Of a DNA stretch of 64,000 bases, positions 34,272 through 43,498 are shown piece after piece; within the stretch, counting starts at the first letter, position 1; each line of letters begins with the position of its first letter. The stretch covers positions 1 through 64,000 of the forward strand of contig CALAWP010000042.1 of the NCBI GenBank assembly GCA_937895345.1. The letters run 5' to 3'. Position numbers and translations under genes: made by a program. The stretch is from an uncultured Paenibacillus sp. (GTDB lineage: Bacteria; Bacillota; Bacilli; Paenibacillales; Paenibacillaceae). The notes beneath the pieces were generated by a model. The model did not search any database. It was not told the DNA's origin and saw only the letters and a program-made list of their open reading frames with translations.

Positions 34272-34618
34272 GAGCGTACTCGCGCGTCCATTAGCGGCCT
34301 GAGGGCGAGCCGCCGGCGCCAAGGCTGCGCTGCAAAGCGGATTGTCCGCGCTTGCAGATCGGCGGTACGGAGGTTGTCTGTTTCAAAGTCGTTTCGCTGC
34401 AGCCAAGGCAGGCAGCGGAACGACTTTTGTTCGTTCAGGCATCGACCGGGACAATGGGTGCGCGGGTGCGTATGGAACCGGCGGTTGAACCTAAGTTCAC
34501 CGATTTACATAGGAAAAAACAATCAATTTAAACGGTTTCTTTCAGGCAGGTAATTTCGGTACAATGGAGAAAGGTATATTTGGAGAAAGCAGGCAATATC
34601 GAAAGGAGCGATCGCTCT
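34272..34618. other. Intergenic region between the isomerase gene and the GH95 pseudogene
   Basis: No gene is seen. It holds the stem-loop at 34385-34428, and a weak -10-like TACAAT at 34559-34564 lacks a good -35 partner. Confidence 0.5.
34385..34428 (+). terminator. Probable terminator after the dehydrogenase-isomerase operon
   Basis: AAAGTCGTTTCGCTGC pairs with GCAGCGGAACGACTTT (one mismatch) and is followed by TGTT. Confidence 0.6.
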
Positions 34619-37053
34619 ATGGAATCCGCGAACGGGCGGACATCGGCCAAGAAGCTCTGGTACAGGCAGCCGGCGGAGCAATGGGAGGAAGCGCTTCCGA
34701 TCGGCAACGGCCGGCTGGGAGCAATGATTTTCGGAGGAACGGACAAGGAACGGCTGCAGCTGAACGAAGACACGTTATGGTCCGGTTTTCCCCGGGACAC
34801 GAACAATTATGAAGCGATCAGACATTTGCAGCGCTCGCGAGAGCTGCTGGCGGAAGGCAAATACGCCGAAGCCGAACGGTTGATCGGCGAACGAATGGTC
34901 GGAGTCGGGACGGAATCGTACCAGCCGCTGGGCGATCTGCTGATTGAGCAGAATTGGGGATCGGAAACGGCAGACGTCTCGTCGTATAGAAGGGAGCTTG
35001 ATTTGGAGACCGGCGTCGCAACCGTCGTATTTGCCACCGACAAGGGGAAATACCGGCGCGAAGCTTGGACAAGCGCCGTCGACGGGATCCTTGCGATGCG
35101 GAGGGCGGCTGTCGCTTGCCGTGTCGCTGACGTCGCCGCATCCGCATTCGACGCATGCAGATGCGGTTGCAGCCCAAGGCGCTGAGGCAGATGCGAATGC
35201 GTTGCAGCTGTCGATGGACGGCCGCTGCCCGAGCCATGTAGCGGACAATTACCGGGAGATCATCCGTTGTCGGTGCTGTACGAGGATGATCGAGGCATAA
35301 TCTTTCGGGCGAGGCTCCGGGTCGCCACGGACGGAGAGACGCGCGCGGAGAGACGCGCAGACGGCCAAGGCGATTTGCTGCGCATCGACGGCGCCCGCGA
35401 GGTGACGTTGACGCTGACGGCCGCCACCAGCTTCCGAGGCTTCGACAAGCAGCCCGTCCAAAGCTTCGACGAGCTTGAAGCCGAGCTGCAAAGGCATGCG
35501 GAAGCGTTCTCCGGCCGCTTGTACGAAGAACTGCTCCAGAGGCATCTTGCGGATCACCGGACATTGTTCCGCCGCGTCAGCCTGGAACTCGGCGCGGCCG
35601 GAGACGGAGAGCGGCCGACGGACGAAAGGCTGGAGGCATACAAGGCGGGCGGGGAAGATCCGGGGCTGGAGGCGCTTTATTTTCAATACGGCAGATATTT
35701 GCTGATGGCCAGCTCCAGGCCCGGCACGCAGCCGGCCAACCTGCAGGGCATATGGAACGACCGCGTGCAGCCGCCTTGGAACAGCGATTATACGACGAAT
35801 ATTAATACGCAAATGAATTATTGGCCGGCGGAGCTTGCCAATTTGTCCGAGTGTCACGCCACGAACCGCTTCTTCAAATGATCGGAGAACTGAGCGTCAA
35901 CGGCAAACGGACGGCGGCCATTCATTACGGCTGCAGAGGCTGGACGGCTCATCACAACGTCGATTTGTGGAGGGCCTCCACGCCGTCGGACGGGCATCCG
36001 AGCTGGGCGTTCTGGCCGATGGGCGGCGTATGGCTGACGATGCATTTGTGGGAGCGGTATTTGTACCGGCCGGACCGAGAGTGGCTTCGTTCCTATGCGT
36101 TCCCGATTATGCGGGGCGCCGTCCTGTTCTGTCTCGACTGGCTTCACGAGTCGCCGGAAGGCCATTTGCAAACGTCGCCGTCCACGTCGCCGGAAAACAA
36201 GTTTGTGACGGAGAGCGGGGAAGCTTGCAGCGTTGCGGAGTCGTCTGCGATGGACATGACGCTAATTCGCGAGCTGTTCCACAGCTTCCGGGAGGCATCG
36301 GAGCTGCTTGATACGGACGAAGAGCTGCGGAAAGATGTTTCCGAAGCGACCGCCAAGCTGCCGCCGTTAGCGGTTACGCCGGAAGGGCTGCTGCAAGAAT
36401 GGCTGAAGCCGTTCGCGGAGCATGAGCCCGGCCACCGGCACGTATCCCACCTGTACGGGCTGTATCCAGGCCGTTCGATCAATATGCGCGACAGCGCGGA
36501 GCTTGTGGCCGCCGCCGGCCGTTCGCTGCAGAGCCGGATCGCAAGCGGCGGCGGCCATACCGGCTGGAGCTGCGCCTGGCTGATCAATCTGTACGCCCGG
36601 CTGAAGAACGGCGCCGAATCTTACCGGTTCGTTCGGACGCTGCTGGCGAGGTCGACGTACCCGAATTTGTTCGACGCGCATCCGCCGTTCCAGATCGACG
36701 GCAACTTCGGCGGTACGGCGGGGATGGCGGAAATGCTGCTGCAAAGCCATCTGGACGGCATCGAGCTGCTTCCCGCCCTGCCGGCTGCCTGGAGCGAAGG
36801 CCGCGTCGCCGGCCTGATCGCCCGGGGCGGCTTTGAAGTCGAGCTTGTCTGGAGCGGCGGAGAACTGACGGAAGCGCGCATCCGCTCGCTGTACGGCTTG
36901 CCGCTCCGCCTTATCCGCCCGGGCCTCTGGCAAGCGGAGCTGCCGAGCGGAGAGGTTTGCGCGGTTGCCGATGGGGCTGCTCTGCCTGCCGCCGCAGGCG
37001 AACGGGTGACGATTCGAAGGTCCGCGGTGCCGTCATCTGCCGAGCAGGCGTGA
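34619..37053 (+). pseudogene. Frameshifted GH95 alpha-L-fucosidase/alpha-galactosidase gene
   Basis: GH95 sequence runs through three frames. The first segment has WEEALPIGNGRLGAMIFGG and NEDTLWSG. The second has SLTSPHPH and RCPSHV, entered near 35095. The third has NYWPAELANLSECH, entered near 35258 where one G seems lost from GGAGATC. The fourth has EPLLQMI, GWTAHHNVDLW, SPENKFVTE and GHRHVSHLYGLYPGRS, entered near 35860, where five extra bases (GCCAC) interrupt CH-EP. As written no full-length enzyme is made. The ATG at 34619 has AAAGGAG upstream. Either the gene is decaying or the assembly has indel errors. Intact enzymes remove fucose or L-galactose from xyloglucan-type glycans. Confidence 0.8.
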
Positions 37054-37112
37054 CGAAGCTGCATCATTTTTCCTAATAGAACAAGAACGCCGAAAAGGAG
37101 TCGAAAGAACGG

Positions 37113-39959
37113 ATGAAAACGGAACAACAGCTTCCCTTCCGCAATGCCGATTTGCCGCTGGAGGAAAGAGTCGCGGATTTGGTGTCGCGGTTTACGCTGG
37201 AAGAAAAGATCGAATCGATGGTTCAATATCAGCCGGCGATTGAACGGCTGGGCGTCAAAGCCTACAAGCACGGCACGGAAGCGGCGCACGGCATGGCATG
37301 GCTCGGAGAGGCGACCAGCTTCCCTCAGCCGATCGGCCTCGGCTGCACATGGAACGAGGAGCTGATGGAGAAGATCGGTTCGGCAATCGGCGACGAAGCG
37401 CGCGTCTTTTACGACCGGAATCCCGAACTGAACGGACTGACGCTGTGGGCGCCTACGGTCGACATGGAGCGCGATCCGCGCTGGGGACGCACGGAGGAGG
37501 CGTACGGGGAGGACCCTGTGCTGACCGGAGAGCTGACGGCCGGACTGGTGAAGGGCATGCAGGGCGACCATCCGAACTATTTCAAGGCGGTCGCGACGCT
37601 GAAGCATTTCATCGGGAACAACAACGAGATCAACCGGGGCAGCTGCTCCGCAAGCATCGATCCGCGCAATATGAAGGAATATTATCAGGCCGCATTCAAG
37701 CCCGCATTTGTGAAGGGCGGCGCCCGCTCGATGATGACGTCCTACAATTCCGTCAACGGAACGCCGACGATTCTGCTGGACGACGTCCGCAAGGTCGTGA
37801 AGGAAGAATGGGGAATGAACGGCTTTATCGTCAGCGACGCGGGCGACTTGCTCGGCCTTGTCAACGATCATCATTATTGCGAGACGTACAAGGAAGCCGT
37901 GGCGCTGGCCGTCAAGGCGGGCATCGACAGCATCACGGACGACAAGGAAAAGACGTGCGCGGCGATACGGGAAGCGTTGAACGAAGGGCTTCTGAGCGAA
38001 AGCGATCTCGACCGCGCCCTCGTCAATACGTTCCGCGTCCGCTTTCTGCTGGGCGAATTCGATCCTGCGGAAAATAATCCGTACGCGTCCGTTCCGGCCT
38101 CGAAGCTGTGCGCGCCGGAGCATGGCGAGCTGTCGCTGCGCGCGGCGAAGGAATCGATCGTGCTGCTCAAAAACGAAGGCGGCGCGCTTCCTTTGCGGCC
38201 GGAAAAGCTCGGCAGCGTGGCCGTCATCGGGCCGCTGGCCGACGTCGTATACCGGGACTGGTATTCCGGCACGCTCCCATACAAAGTGACGCCGCTGGAC
38301 GGCATTAAGCGCAAGCTGGAACGTTCGGGAGCCAAGGTGCTCCACGCGGCGGGAGACGACCATATCCGGCTCGCGGCGGCGGACGGGCGGCCGCTCGTCA
38401 TTGACGGGACGGACGGCGGCAAGCTGAAGACGGGAAGCCCGGAGCAGCCGCCGGAAACGTTCCGGCTGACCGATTGGGGCTGGGGAAGCGTTACGCTGAC
38501 GAGCGCAAGCAGCGGGAAGCTGCTGACGACCGCGGACGACAAGCATCCCGCGGCCGCGGCGGACGAAGCGTTCGGCTGGTTTGTGAAGGAAATATTCAAG
38601 CTGGAGGAGGACGGCTCCGGCGGCGCGGCCATGCGCACCTGGAACGGCAAGGCGGTACTTCTGCCGGAAGGCGGGGGAGCGCTCGGCATCAGCGAAGAAG
38701 AACCGTCCTCCGCAGCCAATGCGCTGCGCATCGAGAAAGCGCATGACGGCATAGCGGAAGCCGTGGAAGCGGCCAAAGCCGCGGATCGGGCTGTCGTGGT
38801 CGTCGGCAACAACCCGCTCATTAACGGGAAGGAAGAGATCGACCGGCCCGGACTGGAGCTGGCCGAGTCGCAGCAAGCGCTCATTCGCGCCGTGCTGGAG
38901 GCGAATCCCGATACGGTCGTCGTCGTCATCGGAAGTTATCCGTTTGCGCTCGGCGAGCTGGCCGAGCGGGCGCCGGCCATCCTATACATGGCGCATGCGG
39001 GGCAAGAGCTGGGCCATGCGCTGGCGGATGCGCTGTTCGGCGATTATTGTCCCGCCGGCCGCCTGAATATGACCTGGTACCGCTCCGCAAGCCAGCTGAC
39101 GGATATTATGGACTACGATATTCGCAAGACGAAGCGGACTTATATGTATATGGAAGAGGAGCCGCTGTATCCATTCGGCCACGGTTTGAGCTACGCGAAT
39201 TTCCGCTACGGCGAGCTGCGCCTGGGAAACCGGCTGGCTCTTGGGGAGAACGGTTCCGGCGGACTGGACGGCGCGGTCGTCGCCAAAGCGAGGATTGAGA
39301 ATGTGTCGGCAGTCGATGCGGACGAAGTCGTGCAGCTGTACGTAAGCGTCGAAGGGTCCCGGGTGCAGCGTCCGCGGCGCAAGCTCGCGGCCTTCAAGCG
39401 CGTAACGGTGCCCGCCGGGACTTCTGTCGAGGTCGAGCTGGAGGCGTCCGCGGAGACGCTGGCGGTCTGGGACGTAACGAGAGACAAGTTCTGCCTGGAA
39501 ACGGCGCAATATACGTTTATGGTCGGCAGCTCTTCGTCGGACATACGCGTGCAGGAGACGGTTCGGGTAGAGGGCGAAACGATTCCGCCTCGCAATTTGT
39601 CGCAGCTTACGCGAGCTGAAAACTATGACGAGTACGAGGACGTATACCTCGACGAGTGCAAGGAAGGCGGCACTTGCGTCATACCGGCGCGGGAGCGGGG
39701 GTGGCTGCTGTTCCGCGACGCCGACTGGACGAGCGGCTGCAGCCGTTGGACGGGCCGCATGTGCGGCGGGGCAAGCGGCGGCACCGTCACGCTCCGTTCG
39801 GGCGGCCCGGACGGAACGGTATTGGGAGCGTGCCGGGTGGAGGCCGGCGGCGAGCAGGAATGGACGGATATCGAAACCGTCCTGCAGCCGGCCGACAGCG
39901 ACGCGTTATGTCTCGTATTGCACGGAACGGTGAAGTTGAGCCATTTTTCCATAAAATAA
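37113..39959 (+). CDS. Glycoside hydrolase family 3 with inserted beta-trefoil-like and C-terminal CBM-like modules
   Basis: The 948-aa enzyme has the GH3 N-terminal barrel with DMERDPRWGRTEEAYGEDP, KHFIGNN and nucleophile Asp242 in IVSDAGD, then the (alpha/beta)6 domain starting AAKESIVLLKNEGG. That domain is interrupted at about residues 424-545 by a Trp/Gly/Ser-rich segment (WGWGSVTLTSASSGKLLT) resembling a fascin/trefoil insertion. A fibronectin-like domain (DEVVQLYVS) and a C-terminal CBM6-like module of about 120 residues follow. There is no signal peptide, so it acts on imported oligosaccharides, probably as a beta-glucosidase or beta-xylosidase. It lies 60 bp after the GH95 pseudogene. 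Confidence 0.88.
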   Translation: MKTEQQLPFRNADLPLEERVADLVSRFTLEEKIESMVQYQPAIERLGVKAYKHGTEAAHGMAWLGEATSFPQPIGLGCTWNEELMEKIGSAIGDEARVFYDRNPELNGLTLWAPTVDMERDPRWGRTEEAYGEDPVLTGELTAGLVKGMQGDHPNYFKAVATLKHFIGNNNEINRGSCSASIDPRNMKEYYQAAFKPAFVKGGARSMMTSYNSVNGTPTILLDDVRKVVKEEWGMNGFIVSDAGDLLGLVNDHHYCETYKEAVALAVKAGIDSITDDKEKTCAAIREALNEGLLSESDLDRALVNTFRVRFLLGEFDPAENNPYASVPASKLCAPEHGELSLRAAKESIVLLKNEGGALPLRPEKLGSVAVIGPLADVVYRDWYSGTLPYKVTPLDGIKRKLERSGAKVLHAAGDDHIRLAAADGRPLVIDGTDGGKLKTGSPEQPPETFRLTDWGWGSVTLTSASSGKLLTTADDKHPAAAADEAFGWFVKEIFKLEEDGSGGAAMRTWNGKAVLLPEGGGALGISEEEPSSAANALRIEKAHDGIAEAVEAAKAADRAVVVVGNNPLINGKEEIDRPGLELAESQQALIRAVLEANPDTVVVVIGSYPFALGELAERAPAILYMAHAGQELGHALADALFGDYCPAGRLNMTWYRSASQLTDIMDYDIRKTKRTYMYMEEEPLYPFGHGLSYANFRYGELRLGNRLALGENGSGGLDGAVVAKARIENVSAVDADEVVQLYVSVEGSRVQRPRRKLAAFKRVTVPAGTSVEVELEASAETLAVWDVTRDKFCLETAQYTFMVGSSSSDIRVQETVRVEGETIPPRNLSQLTRAENYDEYEDVYLDECKEGGTCVIPARERGWLLFRDADWTSGCSRWTGRMCGGASGGTVTLRSGGPDGTVLGACRVEAGGEQEWTDIETVLQPADSDALCLVLHGTVKLSHFSIK

Positions 39960-40021
39960 ACGATAAGCGGCCGGTTCGTCTTCATCTGATGACGCCGGCC
40001 CTTTCCGTTGATCGAACCGAA

Positions 40022-40390
40022 GGCGGAGCCGGCTTTAACATCGAGAATTACCCGGAGCAAATTGTCAGCAGCTATTCCGAAGCCGACAAAAAGACGCTGG
40101 AAGCTTACGGCGCAACGATGTACCAAGATTTGTGGCCTGCAGACGACGCGTATCCGGAACGCCCTTACGGCGCGGCTTGGACGCTTCCGTTCGAGACGGG
40201 CTCGAAGGCCAGCGTTGTTTTCCAAAAGACGCAGGACATTATGAAAAAGCGGATTCCGGAAGCGATTCCCGCGAAGCCGGAAAACTTCGACAAAGTGTAC
40301 GACACGTTCCTGAAGGAACTGGACGCCGCGGGCGTCGACGAGCTGAACGCCGAATTTACGAAGATGGTGAAGAACCGCGTCGCTCTTTGA
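40022..40390 (+). pseudogene. C-terminal remnant of an extracellular solute-binding protein
   Basis: About 120 codons (ENYPEQIVSSYSEADKKTLEAYG, YQDLWP, AAWTLPFETGSKASVVFQKTQ, then DTFLKELDAAGVDELNAEFTKMV) look like the end of a LipO-type family 1 ABC sugar-binding lipoprotein. The N-terminal three quarters, including signal peptide and lipobox, are missing, and the GH3 gene abuts the break. No start codon with a ribosome binding site is seen. It is interpreted as debris of a lost importer. Confidence 0.75.
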
Positions 40391-40525
40391 TCCAAATAAA
40401 CCGGATTTGTAAACGCTGGGAGACCGGCCCGCGATTGTGCTTTGGCGGCGCGAAACTTATAATGGAAGCCCTGCTTCACGCCGCACAAGCCGTCCAGGCG
40501 CGGCCCTGGCGAAGCGAAACGGGAG

Positions 40526-40554
40526 AGAGCCCAGCGATGGGCTCTTTCCTTGTT
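40526..40554 (+). terminator. Small stem-loop upstream of the GH42 gene
   Basis: AGAGCCCA-GCGA-TGGGCTCT is followed by TTCCTTGTT. It separates the solute-binding-protein remnant from the GH42 gene. Confidence 0.65.
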
Positions 40555-40593
40555 GCTGCAAGACCGAAAAATAGGTGATAAGGGAGAGCGTGA

Positions 40594-42621
40594 ATGATGA
40601 TCAACGGCAAGCTTCCAAAAATGTGGTACGGGGGAGACTACAATCCCGAGCAGTGGGACGACGCGACGATGGAAGAAGATATCCGCATGTTCAAGCTTGC
40701 GGACATCGATGTCGCGACCGTCAACGTGTTTTCGTGGGCGCGCATTCAACCGAGCGAAGAGGAATACGACTTTTCCGGGCTGGACGCCATTATGGACCGG
40801 CTGCAGCGTGACGGCATCTATATATGCCTCGCGACAAGCACCGGGGCGCATCCCGCCTGGATGGCCAAACGTTACCCGGACGTTACCCGGGTCGATTACG
40901 AGGGACGCAAGCGCAAATTCGGCGGGCGCCACAATTCCTGCCCGAGCAGCCCGACCTACCGCAAATATGCGGCCCGCATCGCAAGCAAGCTTGCGGAACG
41001 GTATGCGAGCCATCCGGGCCTCGTCGTCTGGCACATTTCCAACGAATACGGCGGTTATTGCTATTGCGACAATTGCGCGGAAGCGTTCCGCGTCTGGCTG
41101 CAACAGCGGTACGGCACAATCGAGGCGCTGAACAAGGCATGGTATACGAGCTTCTGGGGCCATACGTTTTACGAGTGGGACGAAATCGTGCCTCCGAACG
41201 CGCTCAGCGAGGAGTGGGCCGGCAATCGGACCAATTTCCAGACGATATCGCTCGATTACCGCCGTTTCCAGTCCGACGCGCTGCTGGAATGCTACAAGCT
41301 GGAATACGACGCCATTCGCGAGTTTTCCAAGGACGTGCAAATTACGACGAACCTGATGGGCACCTATCCGGAGCTGGACTATTTCAAATGGGCGAAGCAC
41401 ATGGACGTCGTCTCCTGGGACAACTATCCGTCCATCGACACGCCCGTCAGCTTCACGGCGATGTCGCACGCTTTGATGCGCGGCCTGAAGAGCGGCCAGC
41501 CGTTCATGCTGATGGAGCAGACGCCGAGCCAGCAAAACTGGCAGCCGTACAACTCGCTCAAGCGTCCCGGCGTGATGCGGCTGTGGAGCTACCAGGCGGT
41601 CGCCCACGGCGCGGATACGGTCATGTTCTTCCAGCTGCGCCGCTCTATCGGCGCCTGCGAGAAGTACCACGGCGCCGTCATCGAGCACGTCGGCCATGAG
41701 CATACGCGCGTATTCCGCGAATGCGCCGAGCTCGGCCATGAACTTAAGGCGCTCGGCGACACGCTGCTGGATGCCCGCACCGAGGCGAAGGTCGGCATCG
41801 TGTACGATTGGGAAAACCGCTGGGCGGTCGAGCTGTCGAGCGGCCCGAGCGTCGCCCTGAAATATGTCGATCAGGTGCATGGCTATTACAAAGCGCTGTT
41901 CGAGCAAAATATTCCGGCCGATATGATCAGCGTCGAGGAAAGCTTCGACAAATACGAAATCGTATTTGCGCCCGTCATGTACATGGTGAAGCCGGGCTTC
42001 GCGGAAAAGGTCGAAGCGTTCGTGGCGCGCGGCGGCACGTTCGTGACGACGTTCTTCAGCGGCATCGTAAACGAGAACGACATCGTCACCGTCGGGGGTT
42101 ATCCGGGCAAGCTGCGCCAAGTGCTCGGCATTTGGGCCGAGGAAATCGACGCGCTGCTGCCGGAGCAGACGAACGAAATCGTCGTCACGAACGGAAGGGG
42201 CTCAATCGCCGGCACGTACGGCTGCGGCATTCTATGCGATCTGATCCATTCGGAAGGGGCGGAGATTGTAGCCGAATACGGCTCCGACTTCTACAAAGGC
42301 ATGCCGGTATTGACGGTCAATACATTCGGTCAGGGCAAAGCCTGGTACGTGGCCAGCAGCCCGGACGAAGCGTTTCTGCGCGATTTCGTCGCCACGGTAT
42401 GCGCGGAGAAAGGCATCGAGCCGCTGCTTCCGCCCGTCCCGGGCGTCGAGGTGACCGAGCGCCGCAAGGACGGCCGTTCTTATCTGTTCGTCCTCAACCA
42501 TAATGCGGAGGAGGCCGTCGTACAACTGCCGGCTGATGCGGCTAAGGAGCTGCTGACGGGACGCGCGGTAAGCGGGCCGACCGCCGTCGCGGCCAAAGGC
42601 GTTATGATTGTGGAGAAATAA
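40594..42621 (+). CDS. Beta-galactosidase, glycoside hydrolase family 42
   Basis: The 675-aa enzyme has the GH42 barrel with YGGDYNPEQW, acid/base Glu151 in HISNEYGG, nucleophile Glu308 in MLMEQTPSQQNW, and the zinc-site cysteines Cys116, Cys156, Cys158 and Cys161. The trimerisation and C-terminal beta domains follow. With no signal peptide it is intracellular and cleaves terminal beta-galactosides from imported oligosaccharides. AAGGGAG lies 7 nt before the ATG at 40594. It is transcribed separately from the GH3 gene by the intervening stem-loop. Confidence 0.95.
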   Translation: MMINGKLPKMWYGGDYNPEQWDDATMEEDIRMFKLADIDVATVNVFSWARIQPSEEEYDFSGLDAIMDRLQRDGIYICLATSTGAHPAWMAKRYPDVTRVDYEGRKRKFGGRHNSCPSSPTYRKYAARIASKLAERYASHPGLVVWHISNEYGGYCYCDNCAEAFRVWLQQRYGTIEALNKAWYTSFWGHTFYEWDEIVPPNALSEEWAGNRTNFQTISLDYRRFQSDALLECYKLEYDAIREFSKDVQITTNLMGTYPELDYFKWAKHMDVVSWDNYPSIDTPVSFTAMSHALMRGLKSGQPFMLMEQTPSQQNWQPYNSLKRPGVMRLWSYQAVAHGADTVMFFQLRRSIGACEKYHGAVIEHVGHEHTRVFRECAELGHELKALGDTLLDARTEAKVGIVYDWENRWAVELSSGPSVALKYVDQVHGYYKALFEQNIPADMISVEESFDKYEIVFAPVMYMVKPGFAEKVEAFVARGGTFVTTFFSGIVNENDIVTVGGYPGKLRQVLGIWAEEIDALLPEQTNEIVVTNGRGSIAGTYGCGILCDLIHSEGAEIVAEYGSDFYKGMPVLTVNTFGQGKAWYVASSPDEAFLRDFVATVCAEKGIEPLLPPVPGVEVTERRKDGRSYLFVLNHNAEEAVVQLPADAAKELLTGRAVSGPTAVAAKGVMIVEK

Positions 42622-42694
42622 CGGAGTCCGGACAGGCGCCAATCGAGGCATTCGCACATACAATGACGGCAAAAGCCCGTTTGGGGGGATGGCT

Positions 42695-42802
42695 GTGGCA
42701 ATGTCCCACTCGTTGACAAAGGCGCAAAGACAGTCGGTCATCGTGTTCGTGCTGGCCTTGTTCGTCCTGCTGGCGCTCATCGTGCTGTATCTGTTCCTCT
42801 AA
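42695..42802 (+). CDS. Small single-TM protein (about 35 aa)
   Basis: The frame encodes a polar start (MSHSLTKAQRQS) and one long hydrophobic helix (VIVFVLALFVLLALIVLYLFL). GGGGGG lies 6 nt before the GTG at 42695; the ATG at 42701 is the alternative. It ends 26 bp before a strong terminator, which supports real expression. No homologue is recognised. Confidence 0.5.
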   Translation: MAMSHSLTKAQRQSVIVFVLALFVLLALIVLYLFL

Positions 42803-42828
42803 TCCATGCCATATATGCCGGAATTGGT

Positions 42829-42878
42829 AAAGGGCCGTTTCCGCCGCGCACTCCGTGCGCGGCCGGGAACGGCCTTTT
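42829..42878. terminator. Strong GC-rich terminator between GH42 region and spoVA
   Basis: AAAGGGCCGTTTCCGCCGCGCAC pairs with GTGCGCGGCCGGGAACGGCCTTTT around a short TCC loop; A-run and T-run flanks make it bidirectional. Confidence 0.9.
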
Positions 42879-42889
42879 GCGTTCCTTTA

Positions 42890-42917
42890 GCATAACAAAG
42901 GCGGAATCGACAAATAA
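42890..42917 (+). promoter_or_regulatory. Possible SigG/SigF-type promoter for spoVAC
   Basis: GCATA (42890-42894) and CAAATAA (42911-42917), 16 bp apart, loosely resemble forespore promoters. The call rests mainly on the gene downstream. Confidence 0.3.
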
Positions 42918-43005
42918 TGAACGCGAAGGAAGCTTTGCGGCGGCTGTCCGGAGCGAACGCACTGTCTCCGGCAGACGAGCCGCGACCGAGCAAGGAGGAA
43001 GAATG

Positions 43006-43497
43006 ATGTCGTCCAAAGAAGCCACTTCCGGCCGCTACAAAAAAATGTCGATGTCGCCGAAGGAATACAAGACGTATGCCCAATCCAAGGAGCCGCCCCG
43101 TTCGGTGTTCGCCAATTGCGTCAAAGCGTATGTCGTCGGCGGCTTGATTTGCGTCTTGGGACAGGCCGTTACGGAGCTGTTCGTCCATTTGATGGGCATG
43201 ACTCCCGAGCAGGCGAGCAATCCGACCGTGGCCGTGATGATATTTATTTCTGTTATATTGACCTGTCTGGGCGTCTACGACAAGATTGCGCAATTCGCGG
43301 GAGCGGGCTCCGCCGTGCCGGTAACGGGATTCGCGAACTCGATGTGCTCCGCGGCGCTGGAGCATCGCAGCGAAGGGCTCGTCCTCGGCGTCGGCGGCAA
43401 TATGTTCAAGCTGGCGGGGTCGGTTATCGTATTCGGCACCGTCGCCGCCTTTTTTGTCGGCATCGCGCATCTCATTCTGGGCACCGGGGGGCAATGA
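43006..43497 (+). CDS. spoVAC: Stage V sporulation protein AC
   Basis: The 163-aa membrane protein has four hydrophobic segments and the family motifs YVVGGLICVLGQ, TCLGVYDKIAQFAGAGSAVPVTGFANSM and LVLGVGGNMFKLAG. SpoVAC is a mechanosensitive channel-like component for dipicolinic acid uptake into, and release from, the spore core. The ATG at 43006 has AAGGAGG 7 nt upstream (ATG 43003 is too close). First of three co-directional spoVA genes. Confidence 0.95.
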   Translation: MSSKEATSGRYKKMSMSPKEYKTYAQSKEPPRSVFANCVKAYVVGGLICVLGQAVTELFVHLMGMTPEQASNPTVAVMIFISVILTCLGVYDKIAQFAGAGSAVPVTGFANSMCSAALEHRSEGLVLGVGGNMFKLAGSVIVFGTVAAFFVGIAHLILGTGGQ

Positions 43498-43498
43498 G

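Noticed and set aside
36621..38876. A 751-codon minus-strand frame opposite GH95 and GH3
   Set aside because: It arises from high GC at third positions; GH3 motifs are clear on the plus strand.
40165..42120. A 651-codon minus-strand frame opposite GH42
   Set aside because: Shadow of the GH42 gene with no recognisable motifs.
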